Below are positions 34,667-44,097 of a stretch of 64,000 bases of DNA, piece by piece. The stretch comes from Cobetia amphilecti. Lineage in GTDB: Bacteria; Pseudomonadota; Gammaproteobacteria; Pseudomonadales; Halomonadaceae. A model generated the notes under the pieces. The model saw only the letters and a program-made list of their open reading frames with translations. It was not told the DNA's origin and made no database searches. Made by a program: the position numbers and the translations under genes. Positions within the stretch are counted from its first letter, which is position 1. Each line of letters opens with the position of its first letter. The stretch lies in NCBI RefSeq assembly GCF_030010415.1, contig NZ_JASCSA010000003.1, one strand, 5' to 3'.

Positions 34667-36562
34667 ATGGCGGGACGCGTGACATCGAACAGACCGCAGG
34701 ATGCCCATCGCGAGTCCCGTGACTCCAGCGCCTCTCCCCCGCCGGCCCCCGCCGCCGAACTGACTTCCGGGCCTCTCCCCGAGGCCCCGTTGCGCCACCT
34801 GCTGCTCGACTTCTTCACCCGCCATTGGCCCCGCTATCTGCTGGCCATCGCGTTCCTGATCGGGGTCGCGGGGCTGAATCTGCTGTTGCCGTGGGCGATC
34901 GGCGCCACCATCGATGCGTTGCGTGATGGCAGCCTCGACCACGACGCATTGCTGAGCCGCCTGTTGTGGCTGGTAGGCGCGGGGCTCGCGCTCTATGCAC
35001 TGCGTTATGCCTGGCGCGTGACGCTGTTCGGCACCGCCTATCAGCTGGGGACGGAGCAGCGTGATGCCTTCCATGCCAAGCTGACGCGCCTGGACCCCGG
35101 CTTCTATCAGCGCCATCGCACCGGAGACCTGATGGCGCACGCCAGTCAGGACATCGATGCCGTGGAGATGGCCGCCGCGGAAGGCGTACTGTCCAGCGTC
35201 GATGGCGCCATGACCTTCGTGCTGGTGCTCGGCATCATGCTGATCGCCATCGATGTACCGCTGACGCTGCTCGCCCTGTTGCCATTTCCCTTCATGGCCT
35301 GGGCCTTCGCACGCATCTCGCGACGGATCGGAGAGCGTTTCCGCGAATCGCTGGAGCGCTTCTCGGACCTGAATGACCAGACCCAGGAAGCCTTCGCCGG
35401 CATTCGCATGCTCAGAAGCCATGCCTTGCTGGAGGATGAAGGCGCAAGATTCTCGCAGCGTGCTGCCGCCGCCGAAGCCGTCGATTATCGCGTCCAGAAG
35501 CTGGAGGCGGCCTTTGATCCGGTGGTGTTCATTGCACTCTCGGCAGCGACGCTGCTGACGCTGGGCGTGGGTAGCTGGCGCTATCTGGATGACGCCATCA
35601 CCCTGGGCCAACTGACCAGCTTCACGCTCTATCTGGCGCAGCTGATCTGGCCGATGTTCGCGCTTGGCTGGTGCCTGAATATCCTGCAGCGCGGCGCGGC
35701 AGCCGCACGGCGGCTGGCCACCTTCCACGCCGCACCAGAAGCCCTTGAGGACAGCGGCACTCTGGACGAGGTCAGTAACCATTCACTACGCCTTGAAATC
35801 AATGAATTCCACTACCCGGGCAGCCAGCAACGTGCTCTAGGGCCCCTCTCCCTTCAGGTGGCGGCAGGGGGCAGTCTGGGGATCGTCGGCGCGACCGGCA
35901 GTGGCAAGTCCACCTTGCTGCGTCTGCTGTCGCGCAGCTGGCCTCTGACGCCTGAGCAAGGGGTCTTGACGCTCGGTGGCAGAGAGGCGAGTGAGTACAC
36001 ACTATCGGCCTGGCGCCAGCAGTTCTCACTGGTCCCCCAGGACCCGTTCCTGTTTGCGCTCTCGGTAGCCGACAATGTCGCCCTCGCCTGCCCCGAGGCC
36101 TCCGACGAGCGAATTCGAGAGGCGCTGCGCGCCGCAGCCTTCGAGGAAGATCTGCGCCGCCTCCCCCAGGGACTGGAAACGCTGGTGGGTGAGCGAGGCA
36201 TCACGCTCTCCGGCGGCCAGCGTCAGCGGTTGGCATTGGCACGCAGCCTGCTCAGCGAGGCGCCGATCCTGCTGCTGGACGATACCCTGTCGGCGGTCGA
36301 CCAGGTCACCGAACGCACCCTGCTGAAGACTCTCGCGCGCCTGCAGCAACCCGATCACCACGGCCTCAAGCGCACGCTGATCATCAATTCCCATCGCCTG
36401 TCTGCCGTGCAGGCCTGCCAGCAGATCCTGGTGCTCGAGGACGGGTGCATCCTGGAACAGGGCGATCACGCCAGTCTGCTGGCCGCCCGCGGCGCCTACC
36501 GGCGCCTATGGCAGGCTCAGCAGATCAACCGCGAAGACGATGCCAAGGCGGAGCGCTCATGA
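34667..36562 (+). CDS. mdlA: ABC exporter half-transporter, MdlA-like
   Basis: 631 residues. Six transmembrane helices (about 45-330) fused to an ATPase domain: Walker A GATGSGKSTLL, Q-loop FSLVPQDPFLF, signature LSGGQRQRLALA. Walker B reads LLLDDTLSAVD, with Asp where the catalytic Glu is expected, as in the degenerate half of heterodimeric exporters. The first about 40 residues are a polar Pro/Ser-rich extension. ATG 34667 with GGGAG upstream; a -10-like TATACT lies at 34605-34610. It overlaps the next gene by 4 nt. Likely a multidrug or lipid exporter; the substrate is unknown. Confidence 0.88.
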   Translation: MAGRVTSNRPQDAHRESRDSSASPPPAPAAELTSGPLPEAPLRHLLLDFFTRHWPRYLLAIAFLIGVAGLNLLLPWAIGATIDALRDGSLDHDALLSRLLWLVGAGLALYALRYAWRVTLFGTAYQLGTEQRDAFHAKLTRLDPGFYQRHRTGDLMAHASQDIDAVEMAAAEGVLSSVDGAMTFVLVLGIMLIAIDVPLTLLALLPFPFMAWAFARISRRIGERFRESLERFSDLNDQTQEAFAGIRMLRSHALLEDEGARFSQRAAAAEAVDYRVQKLEAAFDPVVFIALSAATLLTLGVGSWRYLDDAITLGQLTSFTLYLAQLIWPMFALGWCLNILQRGAAAARRLATFHAAPEALEDSGTLDEVSNHSLRLEINEFHYPGSQQRALGPLSLQVAAGGSLGIVGATGSGKSTLLRLLSRSWPLTPEQGVLTLGGREASEYTLSAWRQQFSLVPQDPFLFALSVADNVALACPEASDERIREALRAAAFEEDLRRLPQGLETLVGERGITLSGGQRQRLALARSLLSEAPILLLDDTLSAVDQVTERTLLKTLARLQQPDHHGLKRTLIINSHRLSAVQACQQILVLEDGCILEQGDHASLLAARGAYRRLWQAQQINREDDAKAERS

Positions 36563-38376
36563 GCCACGATGCCGCGACACGACACGACACCCTCAGCGGC
36601 ACTCGCCTGCTCAGCCGACGGCGGCTGGCATTGCTCTGGCAACCGCTGGGCAGGCGCCGCGCAGAGGTCCTGCGCGCACTGTTGATCCTGATCGCGGCGA
36701 CCGTACTGGATGTGCTCGGCCCGTGGCTGACCCAGCGCTATCTGGATGACTACCTGATTCCCGGCAACCTCGCTCCCGAGGCCCTGGCCGGATTGGTGGC
36801 CATCTACGTGATCACCCAGCTGGGCGCCGCCGCCGGACGCTATTTCCAGCAGCTGCGCTTTGCCCGTCTGGCCCTCGCCAGCGTGCGCGATATCCGTGAG
36901 CGAGTCTTCACGCACCTGCTGCATCAACCACTGTCGACCCTCGACAATATCGCTGCTGGTGAATTGGTGGCCCGCGTGACCAACGACACCGAGTCGCTCA
37001 AGGAACTGTATATCGGGGTGCTGGCGACACTGATCGGCAATGTGGTGCTGTTGATCGGCATCCTGTCGGCGATGGCCCTGATGGATGGCACCCTGGCGAT
37101 GATCGCGACGGCGCTGGTCCCGCTCTCCATCGGCATGATCTGGCTGTATCAGCGCTTTTCCGGGCGCGCTGCACGCGAGGTGCGCCGCCTACGTGCCTTG
37201 CAGAATGCCAGGATCGCCGAGGCGATCGGCGGCATGAGTGTGCTGCAGGCAAGCGACCAGACCGAACGCTTCAGTCGGCGCTATCACCACCTCAACGTCT
37301 CCCAGTATCAGGCGCGCATGCACACGGTGCGTGTGTCGGGGCTGCTGTTGCGTTCGGCCATCGACCTGATGGCGATGCTGATCACGCTCTCGCTGGTCGC
37401 CGTGTTCGGGCTGCGCGAATTGGGGGGCGGTGCGGAACTGGGGGTGCTCTACGCGTTCATCGCCTGGTTGGGACGCATCAGCGAGCCCCTGATCCAGATC
37501 ACGCAGCGACTGCAGGTCTTCCAGTCGGCGCTGGTGGCGACAGGCCGGCTGGAAGAGGTGCTGGACCGGCCACGCGAGACGCCTGAGCCAGACACGCGCG
37601 CCGCGAAGGCCGCCACAAGTGGGCACACGGACAACGCCGTGATAGCGAGTGGTCACTATCAGCTCGAGCAGCTGACTTTTCGCCATCAGGGTGCGGAGGG
37701 CCCGGCCCTCAATCGCCTGACGCTTGCCATCGAGAGCGGTGAGTTTCTCGGCGTGGTCGGCCCGACAGGCAGCGGCAAGTCCACCCTGCTCGACCTGCTC
37801 AGCGGGCAGCGCCCTGCCCCGGCATCTCAGCTGCTGCTGGATGGTCGTCCGCTGATGGAGTGGTCGGCTCAACAGCGCGCTACCGCGATAGCCGTCGTCC
37901 CGCAGGAGCCCTTCATCCGCGCCACGACCCTGCGCGACAACCTGCTGCTGGGGCGTGAGATCAGCCAGCAGCACCTGTCACGGGTCCTGCACAAAGCGCA
38001 TCTGGCGCCGCTGGTCGATAGTCTGCCGCTGGGGCTCGACACCTTGCTGGGCGAGCGCGGCCTCAGTCTCTCCACGGGCGAGCGCCAATTGCTGGCGCTC
38101 GGACGCGCACTGGTCACGACACCACGCGTGCTGTTGCTGGATGAGGCCACCGCCAGCATCGATAGCCATACCGAAGCCCTGTTGCAGCAGGCACTGCATG
38201 AGCTGCGTGGCGAAGTGACCTTGATCGTGGTGGCACACCGGCTTGCCACGGTGCGCGATGCGGACCGCCTGCTGGTGCTGGAACAGGGCCGCATCACCCA
38301 GCTGGGGAGCCATGATGCTCTGATGGCAGAACCCGGCCTCTATCGGCGGTTATGGCGAGAAGACATCGCGCACTGA
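36559..38376 (+). CDS. mdlB: ABC exporter half-transporter, MdlB-like
   Basis: 605 residues, the partner of the preceding half-transporter; the starts and stops overlap as ATGA. Six transmembrane helices (about 35-320) precede an ATPase domain with GPTGSGKSTLLDLLSG, a canonical Walker B with Glu (LLLDEATASID), but a changed signature LSTGERQLLALGRA. So the canonical catalytic site would use this Walker B with the partner's intact signature. The arrangement matches MdlA/MdlB-like heterodimers. A loose 16-17-bp repeat and a hairpin follow. Confidence 0.88.
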   Translation: MSHDAATRHDTLSGTRLLSRRRLALLWQPLGRRRAEVLRALLILIAATVLDVLGPWLTQRYLDDYLIPGNLAPEALAGLVAIYVITQLGAAAGRYFQQLRFARLALASVRDIRERVFTHLLHQPLSTLDNIAAGELVARVTNDTESLKELYIGVLATLIGNVVLLIGILSAMALMDGTLAMIATALVPLSIGMIWLYQRFSGRAAREVRRLRALQNARIAEAIGGMSVLQASDQTERFSRRYHHLNVSQYQARMHTVRVSGLLLRSAIDLMAMLITLSLVAVFGLRELGGGAELGVLYAFIAWLGRISEPLIQITQRLQVFQSALVATGRLEEVLDRPRETPEPDTRAAKAATSGHTDNAVIASGHYQLEQLTFRHQGAEGPALNRLTLAIESGEFLGVVGPTGSGKSTLLDLLSGQRPAPASQLLLDGRPLMEWSAQQRATAIAVVPQEPFIRATTLRDNLLLGREISQQHLSRVLHKAHLAPLVDSLPLGLDTLLGERGLSLSTGERQLLALGRALVTTPRVLLLDEATASIDSHTEALLQQALHELRGEVTLIVVAHRLATVRDADRLLVLEQGRITQLGSHDALMAEPGLYRRLWREDIAH

Positions 38377-38403
38377 TCAGGCAGGCCAACATCCTCGACA
38401 ATA

Positions 38404-38468
38404 CAAACGCCCCACGATGCAAGCGGCCCCGCGATCTAGACGCCCCACAATGCAAACGCCCCCACAGG
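38404..38468 (+). repeat. 16-17-bp degenerate tandem repeat after mdlB
   Basis: Four imperfect copies around the cores CAAACGCCCCACGATG, CAAGCGGCCCCGCGAT, TAGACGCCCCACAATG and CAAACGCCCCCACAGG. The last copy forms the left arm of the terminator, so upstream copies look like duplicates of the terminator arm. It starts 27 nt after the stop. Confidence 0.65.
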
Positions 38469-38487
38469 CATGGCCTATGGGGGCGTT
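38455..38487 (+). terminator. Terminator-like hairpin after mdlB
   Basis: AACGCCCCCA-C-AGGC, loop ATG, GCCT-A-TGGGGGCGTT: 14 pairs with one internal mismatch, then a short TTG. It separates the convergent mdlB (+) and rlmJ (-). Confidence 0.7.
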
Positions 38488-38539
38488 GTCAATCCGAGCT
38501 CATGATATGGCACTCAGCGTTCTGCATTCACACCTGTCA

Positions 38540-40180
38540 TCACGGCTTGCGCGGGCCGCGTGGCTTGTTGCCCTGTTTCTTGCCAGAGCTGTCCTTGCCT
38601 GGGGCTGCCTTGCCTCTCATGGCATTGCTTTCCTGCTTCTCACGCAGGGCACGCGCTTCACGCGCATCCAGCGGCTTGCCGACATCCTTGTTGTCTTCAG
38701 GTCGCTGCTTGGCCGCGTACTTTCTGGGCAGTTTGGTCGTGCTGTTCGGGTTGACCTGACCATCACGACCGATCGCCGGCGTGCTGCGCATGCTGACCCG
38801 CGTGGAGCCTTCGCGGCGGCCCTTGCCCGGCACGCTGGAGGACCAGTCGCTCCAGCTGGCAGAGTCCTTGCCCGCTCCCTTGCCTGCCGTCTCGCCCTTG
38901 CCACGCGGACGAGTCGGCTCGACAGCGGCCGTCGACTTGCGCTCGGCAGGCTTCTCGCTGACGCGCTTCTGGCTCGGCGCGGAATGCCCATGCACCTCAT
39001 CCTTGACCTGCGCCTTGATGCTGGTCTTGGGCTTGGCAGTCGCGGAATGACGCTTGCCCTTGGCCTTGGGCGTCGCACTGTCATTGCGCACGCGAGGCTT
39101 GGCCCAGCCTTCACCGCGCTTGAGCTTCTCGCGCTTGGGCTTGGCCTGGGTCACCTCGACATCGCTGTCGCGCTTGACCTTCTGGTTGAGCTTGCGCAGT
39201 GACAGCAGGCGCTCACGCGGCATCGGCTTGGGCTCGCTGCGTTCGCGGGCGACCTCCTCCGACAACCACCACAGGCCTTTGTGCTCGACGGCAACCGACT
39301 GCGGAGCCGGCAGCGCGCCCTTGAGCACCTCGACCACTTCCTGCATGGCGGTGGAGAACTGACGATCGAACTGCCACGGCGGGTTGATCACCAGCATGCC
39401 GGAGCCGTACATGCCGTGCTCGCCTTCCGGCGAATCGATCGTCAGCTCACTGCGCCACATCGGTGCCGGCGAATGCTTCTTGAGACGCTCGAGCAGATCA
39501 TGCTGACGACCCGCCGGCAGCAACGGATACCAGATCATGATGGTGGCATGACGTGACTTACGCAGGGTCTCGACTACGACCTCGGCGACATCACGGTAAT
39601 CATTCTTCAGCTCATAGCTGGGGTCGATCAGCACGGCGACGCGCGGCGTGGTGACCGGCACGGCCGCCAACAGGCCGGACAGGCCATCCTGCTGACGACG
39701 CATGACCTTACCAAGGCTGTCACGCTGCACCGGGGCCTGATCGAAGTGGTAGATCTCGCCCGGATGCAGCTCATAGGCCAACAGGCGATCGCCGCGACGC
39801 AGCGACTGGCTCAGCCACCAGGGCGAACCGGGATAGACGCTCAGCTCGCTGGCGCTGCCCTTGGCGGCATCCGGCTGCATGTCCGCCAGACGTGCCAGCC
39901 AGCGAGCCAGCGGCTTGTCAGCTGACGGGGACTTCGGCTCACCCGCATCGGTCAACCAGCGATCACGCACCTGCCACAACGGCAGAACGCCCTGCTCGTA
40001 TTCGCGCAGCTGTTCCGTCTCGCGGGCCGCCAGCGGATACCAGCCACGACCGGCGTGAGTGTCGATAAACGTAACGGGAGATTCTTTACGTAATAGCTGC
40101 TCGGCCAGGGTGGTGGCGAGCAGGTGCTTGTGCAGGTCGGCAAAATTGCCAGCGTGATAGGCGTGCTGATAGGCGAGCAA
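38540..40180 (-). CDS. rlmJ: 23S rRNA A2030 N6-methyltransferase RlmJ with long basic tail
   Basis: 546 residues. The first about 310 match RlmJ (E. coli 280): LAYQHAYHAGNFADLHKH at the start, the SAM-binding FIDTHAGRGWYPL, LLAYELHP, and the catalytic IDPSYELKNDY (186-190 reads DPSYE; DPPY is the usual motif IV). YGSGMLVINPPW is also family sequence. Residues about 311-546 are an added low-complexity tail of Lys, Arg, Ser, Pro and Gly with no domain I recognise, probably disordered and RNA-binding. The start is TTG, supported by AAGGAGG 7 nt upstream and by alignment with the family N-terminus. Confidence 0.9.
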   Translation of the reverse strand: MLAYQHAYHAGNFADLHKHLLATTLAEQLLRKESPVTFIDTHAGRGWYPLAARETEQLREYEQGVLPLWQVRDRWLTDAGEPKSPSADKPLARWLARLADMQPDAAKGSASELSVYPGSPWWLSQSLRRGDRLLAYELHPGEIYHFDQAPVQRDSLGKVMRRQQDGLSGLLAAVPVTTPRVAVLIDPSYELKNDYRDVAEVVVETLRKSRHATIMIWYPLLPAGRQHDLLERLKKHSPAPMWRSELTIDSPEGEHGMYGSGMLVINPPWQFDRQFSTAMQEVVEVLKGALPAPQSVAVEHKGLWWLSEEVARERSEPKPMPRERLLSLRKLNQKVKRDSDVEVTQAKPKREKLKRGEGWAKPRVRNDSATPKAKGKRHSATAKPKTSIKAQVKDEVHGHSAPSQKRVSEKPAERKSTAAVEPTRPRGKGETAGKGAGKDSASWSDWSSSVPGKGRREGSTRVSMRSTPAIGRDGQVNPNSTTKLPRKYAAKQRPEDNKDVGKPLDAREARALREKQESNAMRGKAAPGKDSSGKKQGNKPRGPRKP

Positions 40181-40407
40181 GAGCGCCTCCTTGATACGGC
40201 GATATCTGCCACATCCAGCGAGGCAGCAGATAGAAATCGGGGGGCGGCGACGAGAGGAAAACCAGACAAGGCCGCCGAAGGGGCTGAAGGATAGCAGAGA
40301 TGATCACTTGTCACCCCAAAAGCCGTGCTTGCCAAGCAACGAGGCCCACGCAAATGCGCAGGCCTCGTGGTCATTCACCATCATGTCGCCATGACAGCTG
40401 ATGGGTC

Positions 40408-41070
40408 TCAGCTTTCCATCGGCGTCAGCGTGATCTCGACGCGACGGTTCTGGGCGCGCCCGGAGGCGGTGTCGTTGGATGCCACCGGGCTTGCTTCACC
40501 ATAACCGCGCATGTTCAGACGGTTGAAGGCGATGCCACCACTGGCCAGATAGTTGCCGACGGCCTGAGCACGCAGCTCGGACAGATTCTGGTTGTAGTTG
40601 CTGGCACCGGTGGAATCGGTATAGCCCGCGATGTTGACGCGAGTCTCGTCGTATTCCTTGAGCACGGTGATGACACCATCCATGACCGGCTGAATCTGGC
40701 CGGACAGGGTGCTGGAGTCGGAGCCGAAGGTGACGTTGGACGGCATGTTGAGGATGATCTGGTCGCCCACACGAGTCACGCTGACACCGGTGCCCTGCAG
40801 CTGATCGCGCAGCTTGGCTTCCTGAACATCCATGTAATAGCCGATACCACCGCCCGCGGCGGCACCCGCAGCGGCGCCGATCAGCGCCTTGTCGAGACGA
40901 TGGTTACCACTCTTGGTCGCCCCGGCGATTGCGCCGACGACCGCGCCGATGCCGGCACCCTTCGCCGCACTGGAGGTCTGCTGCTCATTGGTATACGGGT
41001 TGGTCGTGGAACAACCCGCCATCGCGACGGCGGCTGCCAACGGCAGGGCCAGGAGTACAGACTTCTTCAT
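40408..41070 (-). CDS. yiaD: OmpA-family lipoprotein, YiaD-like
   Basis: 220 residues. A lipoprotein signal peptide ends in AMAGC with Cys20 as the lipidated residue. A glycine-zipper region (about 38-80, GAGIGAVVGAIAGA and AAAGAAAGGGIGYY) probably packs into the membrane. An OmpA C-terminal peptidoglycan-binding domain follows, with TRVNIAGYTDSTG, NLSELRAQAVGNYL and NRRVEITL. It likely links the outer membrane to peptidoglycan. ATG 41070 follows GGAGCG. Confidence 0.93.
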   Translation of the reverse strand: MKKSVLLALPLAAAVAMAGCSTTNPYTNEQQTSSAAKGAGIGAVVGAIAGATKSGNHRLDKALIGAAAGAAAGGGIGYYMDVQEAKLRDQLQGTGVSVTRVGDQIILNMPSNVTFGSDSSTLSGQIQPVMDGVITVLKEYDETRVNIAGYTDSTGASNYNQNLSELRAQAVGNYLASGGIAFNRLNMRGYGEASPVASNDTASGRAQNRRVEITLTPMES

Positions 41071-41155
41071 GGTAACGCTCCCTATCTACACACTCATTAA
41101 AGGCAAGACGACAATTGCGCAAATAATCGTCATGCCTCCGATAATGCCTGATCAA

Positions 41156-42355
41156 TCAGGTGTCGAACATGGCCAGCAGGTCATTGAGGAACAATAAGCC
41201 CTGGGGCGTGGCGCGCAACAGCACGTCATCCTCAACGATGAGCCCGCGCGAGCGCGCCTGGCTCAGGCCCGGCTCCAATGCCTCGCGATCCAGCCCGGTC
41301 GTGCGACGCAGATCCTCGAAGCTGACACCCCCGGTCAAGCGCAGTGCATTCATCATGAACTCCAGCGCCAGCTCATCGCGGTCAATTTCCTGCTGACCCG
41401 CCACGAACCCGCGAGGGTCCTGCATCCTGCGCAAGTACGCTTCAGGCTGACGACTTTTCCAACGGCGTTGGAGTTGCAACTCGCCGTTCAAGTTCCCTGC
41501 CGAGTCGGTCTTCAACAACGTCAACTTGCCATGCGCGCCCGCTCCGATGCCCAGGTAATCACCGAATTTCCAGTAATTGAGGTTATGACGCGCGCTGCGC
41601 CCTTCAAGGGCATAGGCGGAAATCTCGTAACGACGGAAACCGGCAGCCTCCAGCTCGGCGTGACCGTGATCCTGGATATCCCACAGCAGGTCATCTTCCG
41701 GCAGTACCGGCGGGCGCGAATAGAACTCGGTATTCGGCTCCAGCGTCAATTGATACCAGGACAGATGGGTCGGCTTGAGTGCCAGGGCACGCCGGATATC
41801 ATCCAGCGCCGTCTCCAATGTCTGGCCCGGCAGGCCATGCATCAGATCGATATTGAAATTGTCGAAGCCCGCCGCCCGTGCGCTGGCCACCGCGCGCCCG
41901 GCTTCTTCAGCGGAGTGGATGCGCCCCAGCACCTCGAGCTGCTCCGGCTGGAAGGTCTGCACGCCCAATGACAAGCGATTGATGCCGGCGGCGCGATAGG
42001 CGGCAAAGCGGCCCTGCTCCAGCGTGCCGGGGTTGGCCTCCAGCGTGACCTCGCAGTCGGCAGAGAACGTCATGCGCTCGCGCAGGCCGTCGAACAGCCG
42101 CTGGTAAGCCGCCCCACTCAGCAGACTCGGCGTGCCGCCGCCGATGAAGATGCTGTGCAATTCACGCTCGGGCTGGCCCTGCAGCAACTGCAGGTCCTGA
42201 TCGAGATCGGCCAGCAGTGCCGTGATGTACTCCTCTTCAGGCAAGCCGGCATCACGCCCGACCCCGTGGGAGTTGAAGTCACAGTAAGGGCACTTGCGCA
42301 CGCACCACGGCACGTGAATATAGAGCGACAGAGGCGGCAGGTTCGCGGCGGACAT
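41156..42355 (-). CDS. hemW: Heme chaperone HemW (radical SAM)
   Basis: 399 residues. A radical SAM protein that binds and delivers heme; often misnamed coproporphyrinogen oxidase. The cluster motif is Cys18-x3-Cys22-x2-Cys25 (CVRKCPYCDF), lacking the extra Cys of true HemN. IFIGGGTPSLL, EANPGT and LSLGVQTF are standard HemW text. The C-terminal winged-helix part includes EFMMNALRL and a late GLxxLN-like end. The ATG shares one base with the rdgB stop; a GTG 3 nt earlier would give a 4-nt overlap. Confidence 0.94.
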   Translation of the reverse strand: MSAANLPPLSLYIHVPWCVRKCPYCDFNSHGVGRDAGLPEEEYITALLADLDQDLQLLQGQPERELHSIFIGGGTPSLLSGAAYQRLFDGLRERMTFSADCEVTLEANPGTLEQGRFAAYRAAGINRLSLGVQTFQPEQLEVLGRIHSAEEAGRAVASARAAGFDNFNIDLMHGLPGQTLETALDDIRRALALKPTHLSWYQLTLEPNTEFYSRPPVLPEDDLLWDIQDHGHAELEAAGFRRYEISAYALEGRSARHNLNYWKFGDYLGIGAGAHGKLTLLKTDSAGNLNGELQLQRRWKSRQPEAYLRRMQDPRGFVAGQQEIDRDELALEFMMNALRLTGGVSFEDLRRTTGLDREALEPGLSQARSRGLIVEDDVLLRATPQGLLFLNDLLAMFDT

Positions 42356-42975
42356 CACGCCTGACCGCTCTGCGCAGCAAGCGCCTCGAGCAACTGCTGC
42401 ATCGCGCGTCCCCGGTGGCTGAGACGGTTCTTGGTCTCGGCATCCAGGGCTGCGGCGGTCATGCCATGTTCCGGCAGCCAGAAAAGCGGGTCATAGCCGA
42501 AGCCACCCTCGCCCTGAGGCGCGTCAAGGACACGTCCCTCCCAACTGGCCTGAACGATAATCGGCACCGGGTCTGCCGCATGGCGCAGATAGACGAGCAC
42601 GCACCAGTAGCGCGCCGTACGCGCTTGCTCAGGCACGCCCTCAAGCGCTGCCAACAGGGCGGCGTTGTTGTCACCATCACCGCTACCTTGCTGACGCCGC
42701 GCGGCAAAGCGTGCGGAATAGATGCCCGGCTCCCCGCCCAGCGCATCGACTTCGATCCCGGAATCATCTGCCAGCGCCGGCAGGCCGGTGACCTCTGCGG
42801 CGTGGCGCGCCTTGATCAACGCATTCTCGACGAAGGTCAGCCCTGTCTCTTCGGCGTCACTCACCCCCAGCTGCCCTTGAGGCATCGGTTCGATCCCCAG
42901 CGGTGCGAGCAGGTGGGAAAATTCACGTAGCTTGCCGGCATTGCCACTGGCCAGTACGAGAGAAGAAGCGGACAT
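42355..42975 (-). CDS. rdgB: dITP/XTP pyrophosphatase
   Basis: 206 residues (E. coli 197). It removes non-canonical purine triphosphates from the nucleotide pool. Family motifs: LVLASGNAGKLREF, TFVENALIKARHAA, ALADDSGIEVDALGG, EGGFGYDPLFWLPE and the C-terminal SHRGRAMQQL. ATG 42975. Coupled to hemW downstream, the same pairing as in many gammaproteobacteria. Confidence 0.97.
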   Translation of the reverse strand: MSASSLVLASGNAGKLREFSHLLAPLGIEPMPQGQLGVSDAEETGLTFVENALIKARHAAEVTGLPALADDSGIEVDALGGEPGIYSARFAARRQQGSGDGDNNAALLAALEGVPEQARTARYWCVLVYLRHAADPVPIIVQASWEGRVLDAPQGEGGFGYDPLFWLPEHGMTAAALDAETKNRLSHRGRAMQQLLEALAAQSGQA

Positions 42976-43458
42976 GTGAATCTCCGGGATAGGAACAACG
43001 AGAATGCGGCCGCGTGTGAGTCACACGGGCGAGGCGCTTGCAGCACCCCATTCTAGCGCGTGAGTCCGGTGCGTACACGCGAGGGGTCTGCGCCAGGCTC
43101 GACTGAGATCCATGATGTCATGGGCCGATGTCACTCATGTGCTCAACTTGATGACTGACAGGCCGATACAGGCTATCTGCCTCAGCGCGGGCTAATGCCT
43201 GTGCGGGATTTGTCTGTGCCTCGCGGCTCAAGCAAGTAAACATCAACCGAAAAAATCCCGTAACTCGATGTTTTGTATAGCCTTTAAGTGGGAAATAAAA
43301 GAAATGTGCGTTATGCCATCTAACACTATGCGCAGCGCCAGCCCCCAGGTGTCACTCGACTAGACTTCAAGACAACCATCGAATCACCGTGGATTCATGT
43401 CTCCGCCTCAGCCTGCTGATGATGAGCCCCCCCAAAACGCTTGCGACAGGAGCGCCCC
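42976..43458 (+). promoter_or_regulatory. Upstream region of the first csgD-like gene
   Basis: 483 nt without a gene. It contains a 13-bp palindrome GTGTGAGTCACAC (43014-43026) and an AT-rich stretch (about 43240-43330) likely to hold the csgD-like promoter. No operator could be matched to a known regulator. The length suits an integrating biofilm promoter, as seen upstream of csgD in enterics. Confidence 0.35.
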
Positions 43459-44097
43459 ATGACTGCTACCAGAGTCCTGTTCGTGACAAGCCCTTTACCG
43501 CAGACCGAACTGTTCGTCGAGTACCTGCAAGAGACACTGAAATGTGTCGTCGAGGCCTGCCACCATGAAGCCCCACTGCCGTCATCTCCCTGCCTGGTGC
43601 TAATCGACAGCACCCAGTGCAGTCTGGCCCAGATGATGCGATGGAGCCATATCGACAAGATCGCTGCCTTCAATGTCGAACATGAAGACGATGCCATCTC
43701 ACTACTTCTGAATATTCCTTTCAGCGGAATCTTCTATCGCCAGGACAGCCTTGAACAAATCAGCAAGGGTATCGGCAAGATACTCGAGAATGAAAACTGG
43801 CTGACTCGCAATATCATGCAGACGTTGATTCGTCATTATCGTCAACAACAACAGATTGCCTTCCAGCCTGTCATGGGACTGACACAACGAGAACTGGAAA
43901 TATTGTCACTCATAGCGTCACAGCAAAGTAATGCAGATATCGCGCATAGATTGATGTTGAGCCAGCACACCGTGAAGTCTCATTTATATAACATCTTTCG
44001 CAAGATCAGAGTCCACAACCGCCATCAGGCGATCCAGTGGGCCCACGAGCACCTCAACCTTTACATCCCCAAGCGCACGACGGAGCCGGAATCCTGA
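43459..44097 (+). CDS. csgD: CsgD-like LuxR-family regulator (first copy)
   Basis: 212 residues. The N-terminal domain (about 1-125) is receiver-like but lacks an obvious phospho-Asp pocket. The LuxR C-terminal helix-turn-helix (about 135-200) reads LTQRELEILSLIASQQSNADIA, then SQHTVKSHLYNIFRKIRVHNRHQA, close to CsgD. ATG 43459 follows AGGAG; an upstream in-frame TTG is unlikely. It heads a same-strand curli cluster, so it probably activates curlin genes. A paralogue follows. Confidence 0.83.
   Translation: MTATRVLFVTSPLPQTELFVEYLQETLKCVVEACHHEAPLPSSPCLVLIDSTQCSLAQMMRWSHIDKIAAFNVEHEDDAISLLLNIPFSGIFYRQDSLEQISKGIGKILENENWLTRNIMQTLIRHYRQQQQIAFQPVMGLTQRELEILSLIASQQSNADIAHRLMLSQHTVKSHLYNIFRKIRVHNRHQAIQWAHEHLNLYIPKRTTEPES

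Noticed and set aside
43014..43026. GTGTGAGTCACAC as a CRP site
   Set aside because: The half-sites are one base apart rather than six, so it does not fit CRP; left as an unexplained palindrome.
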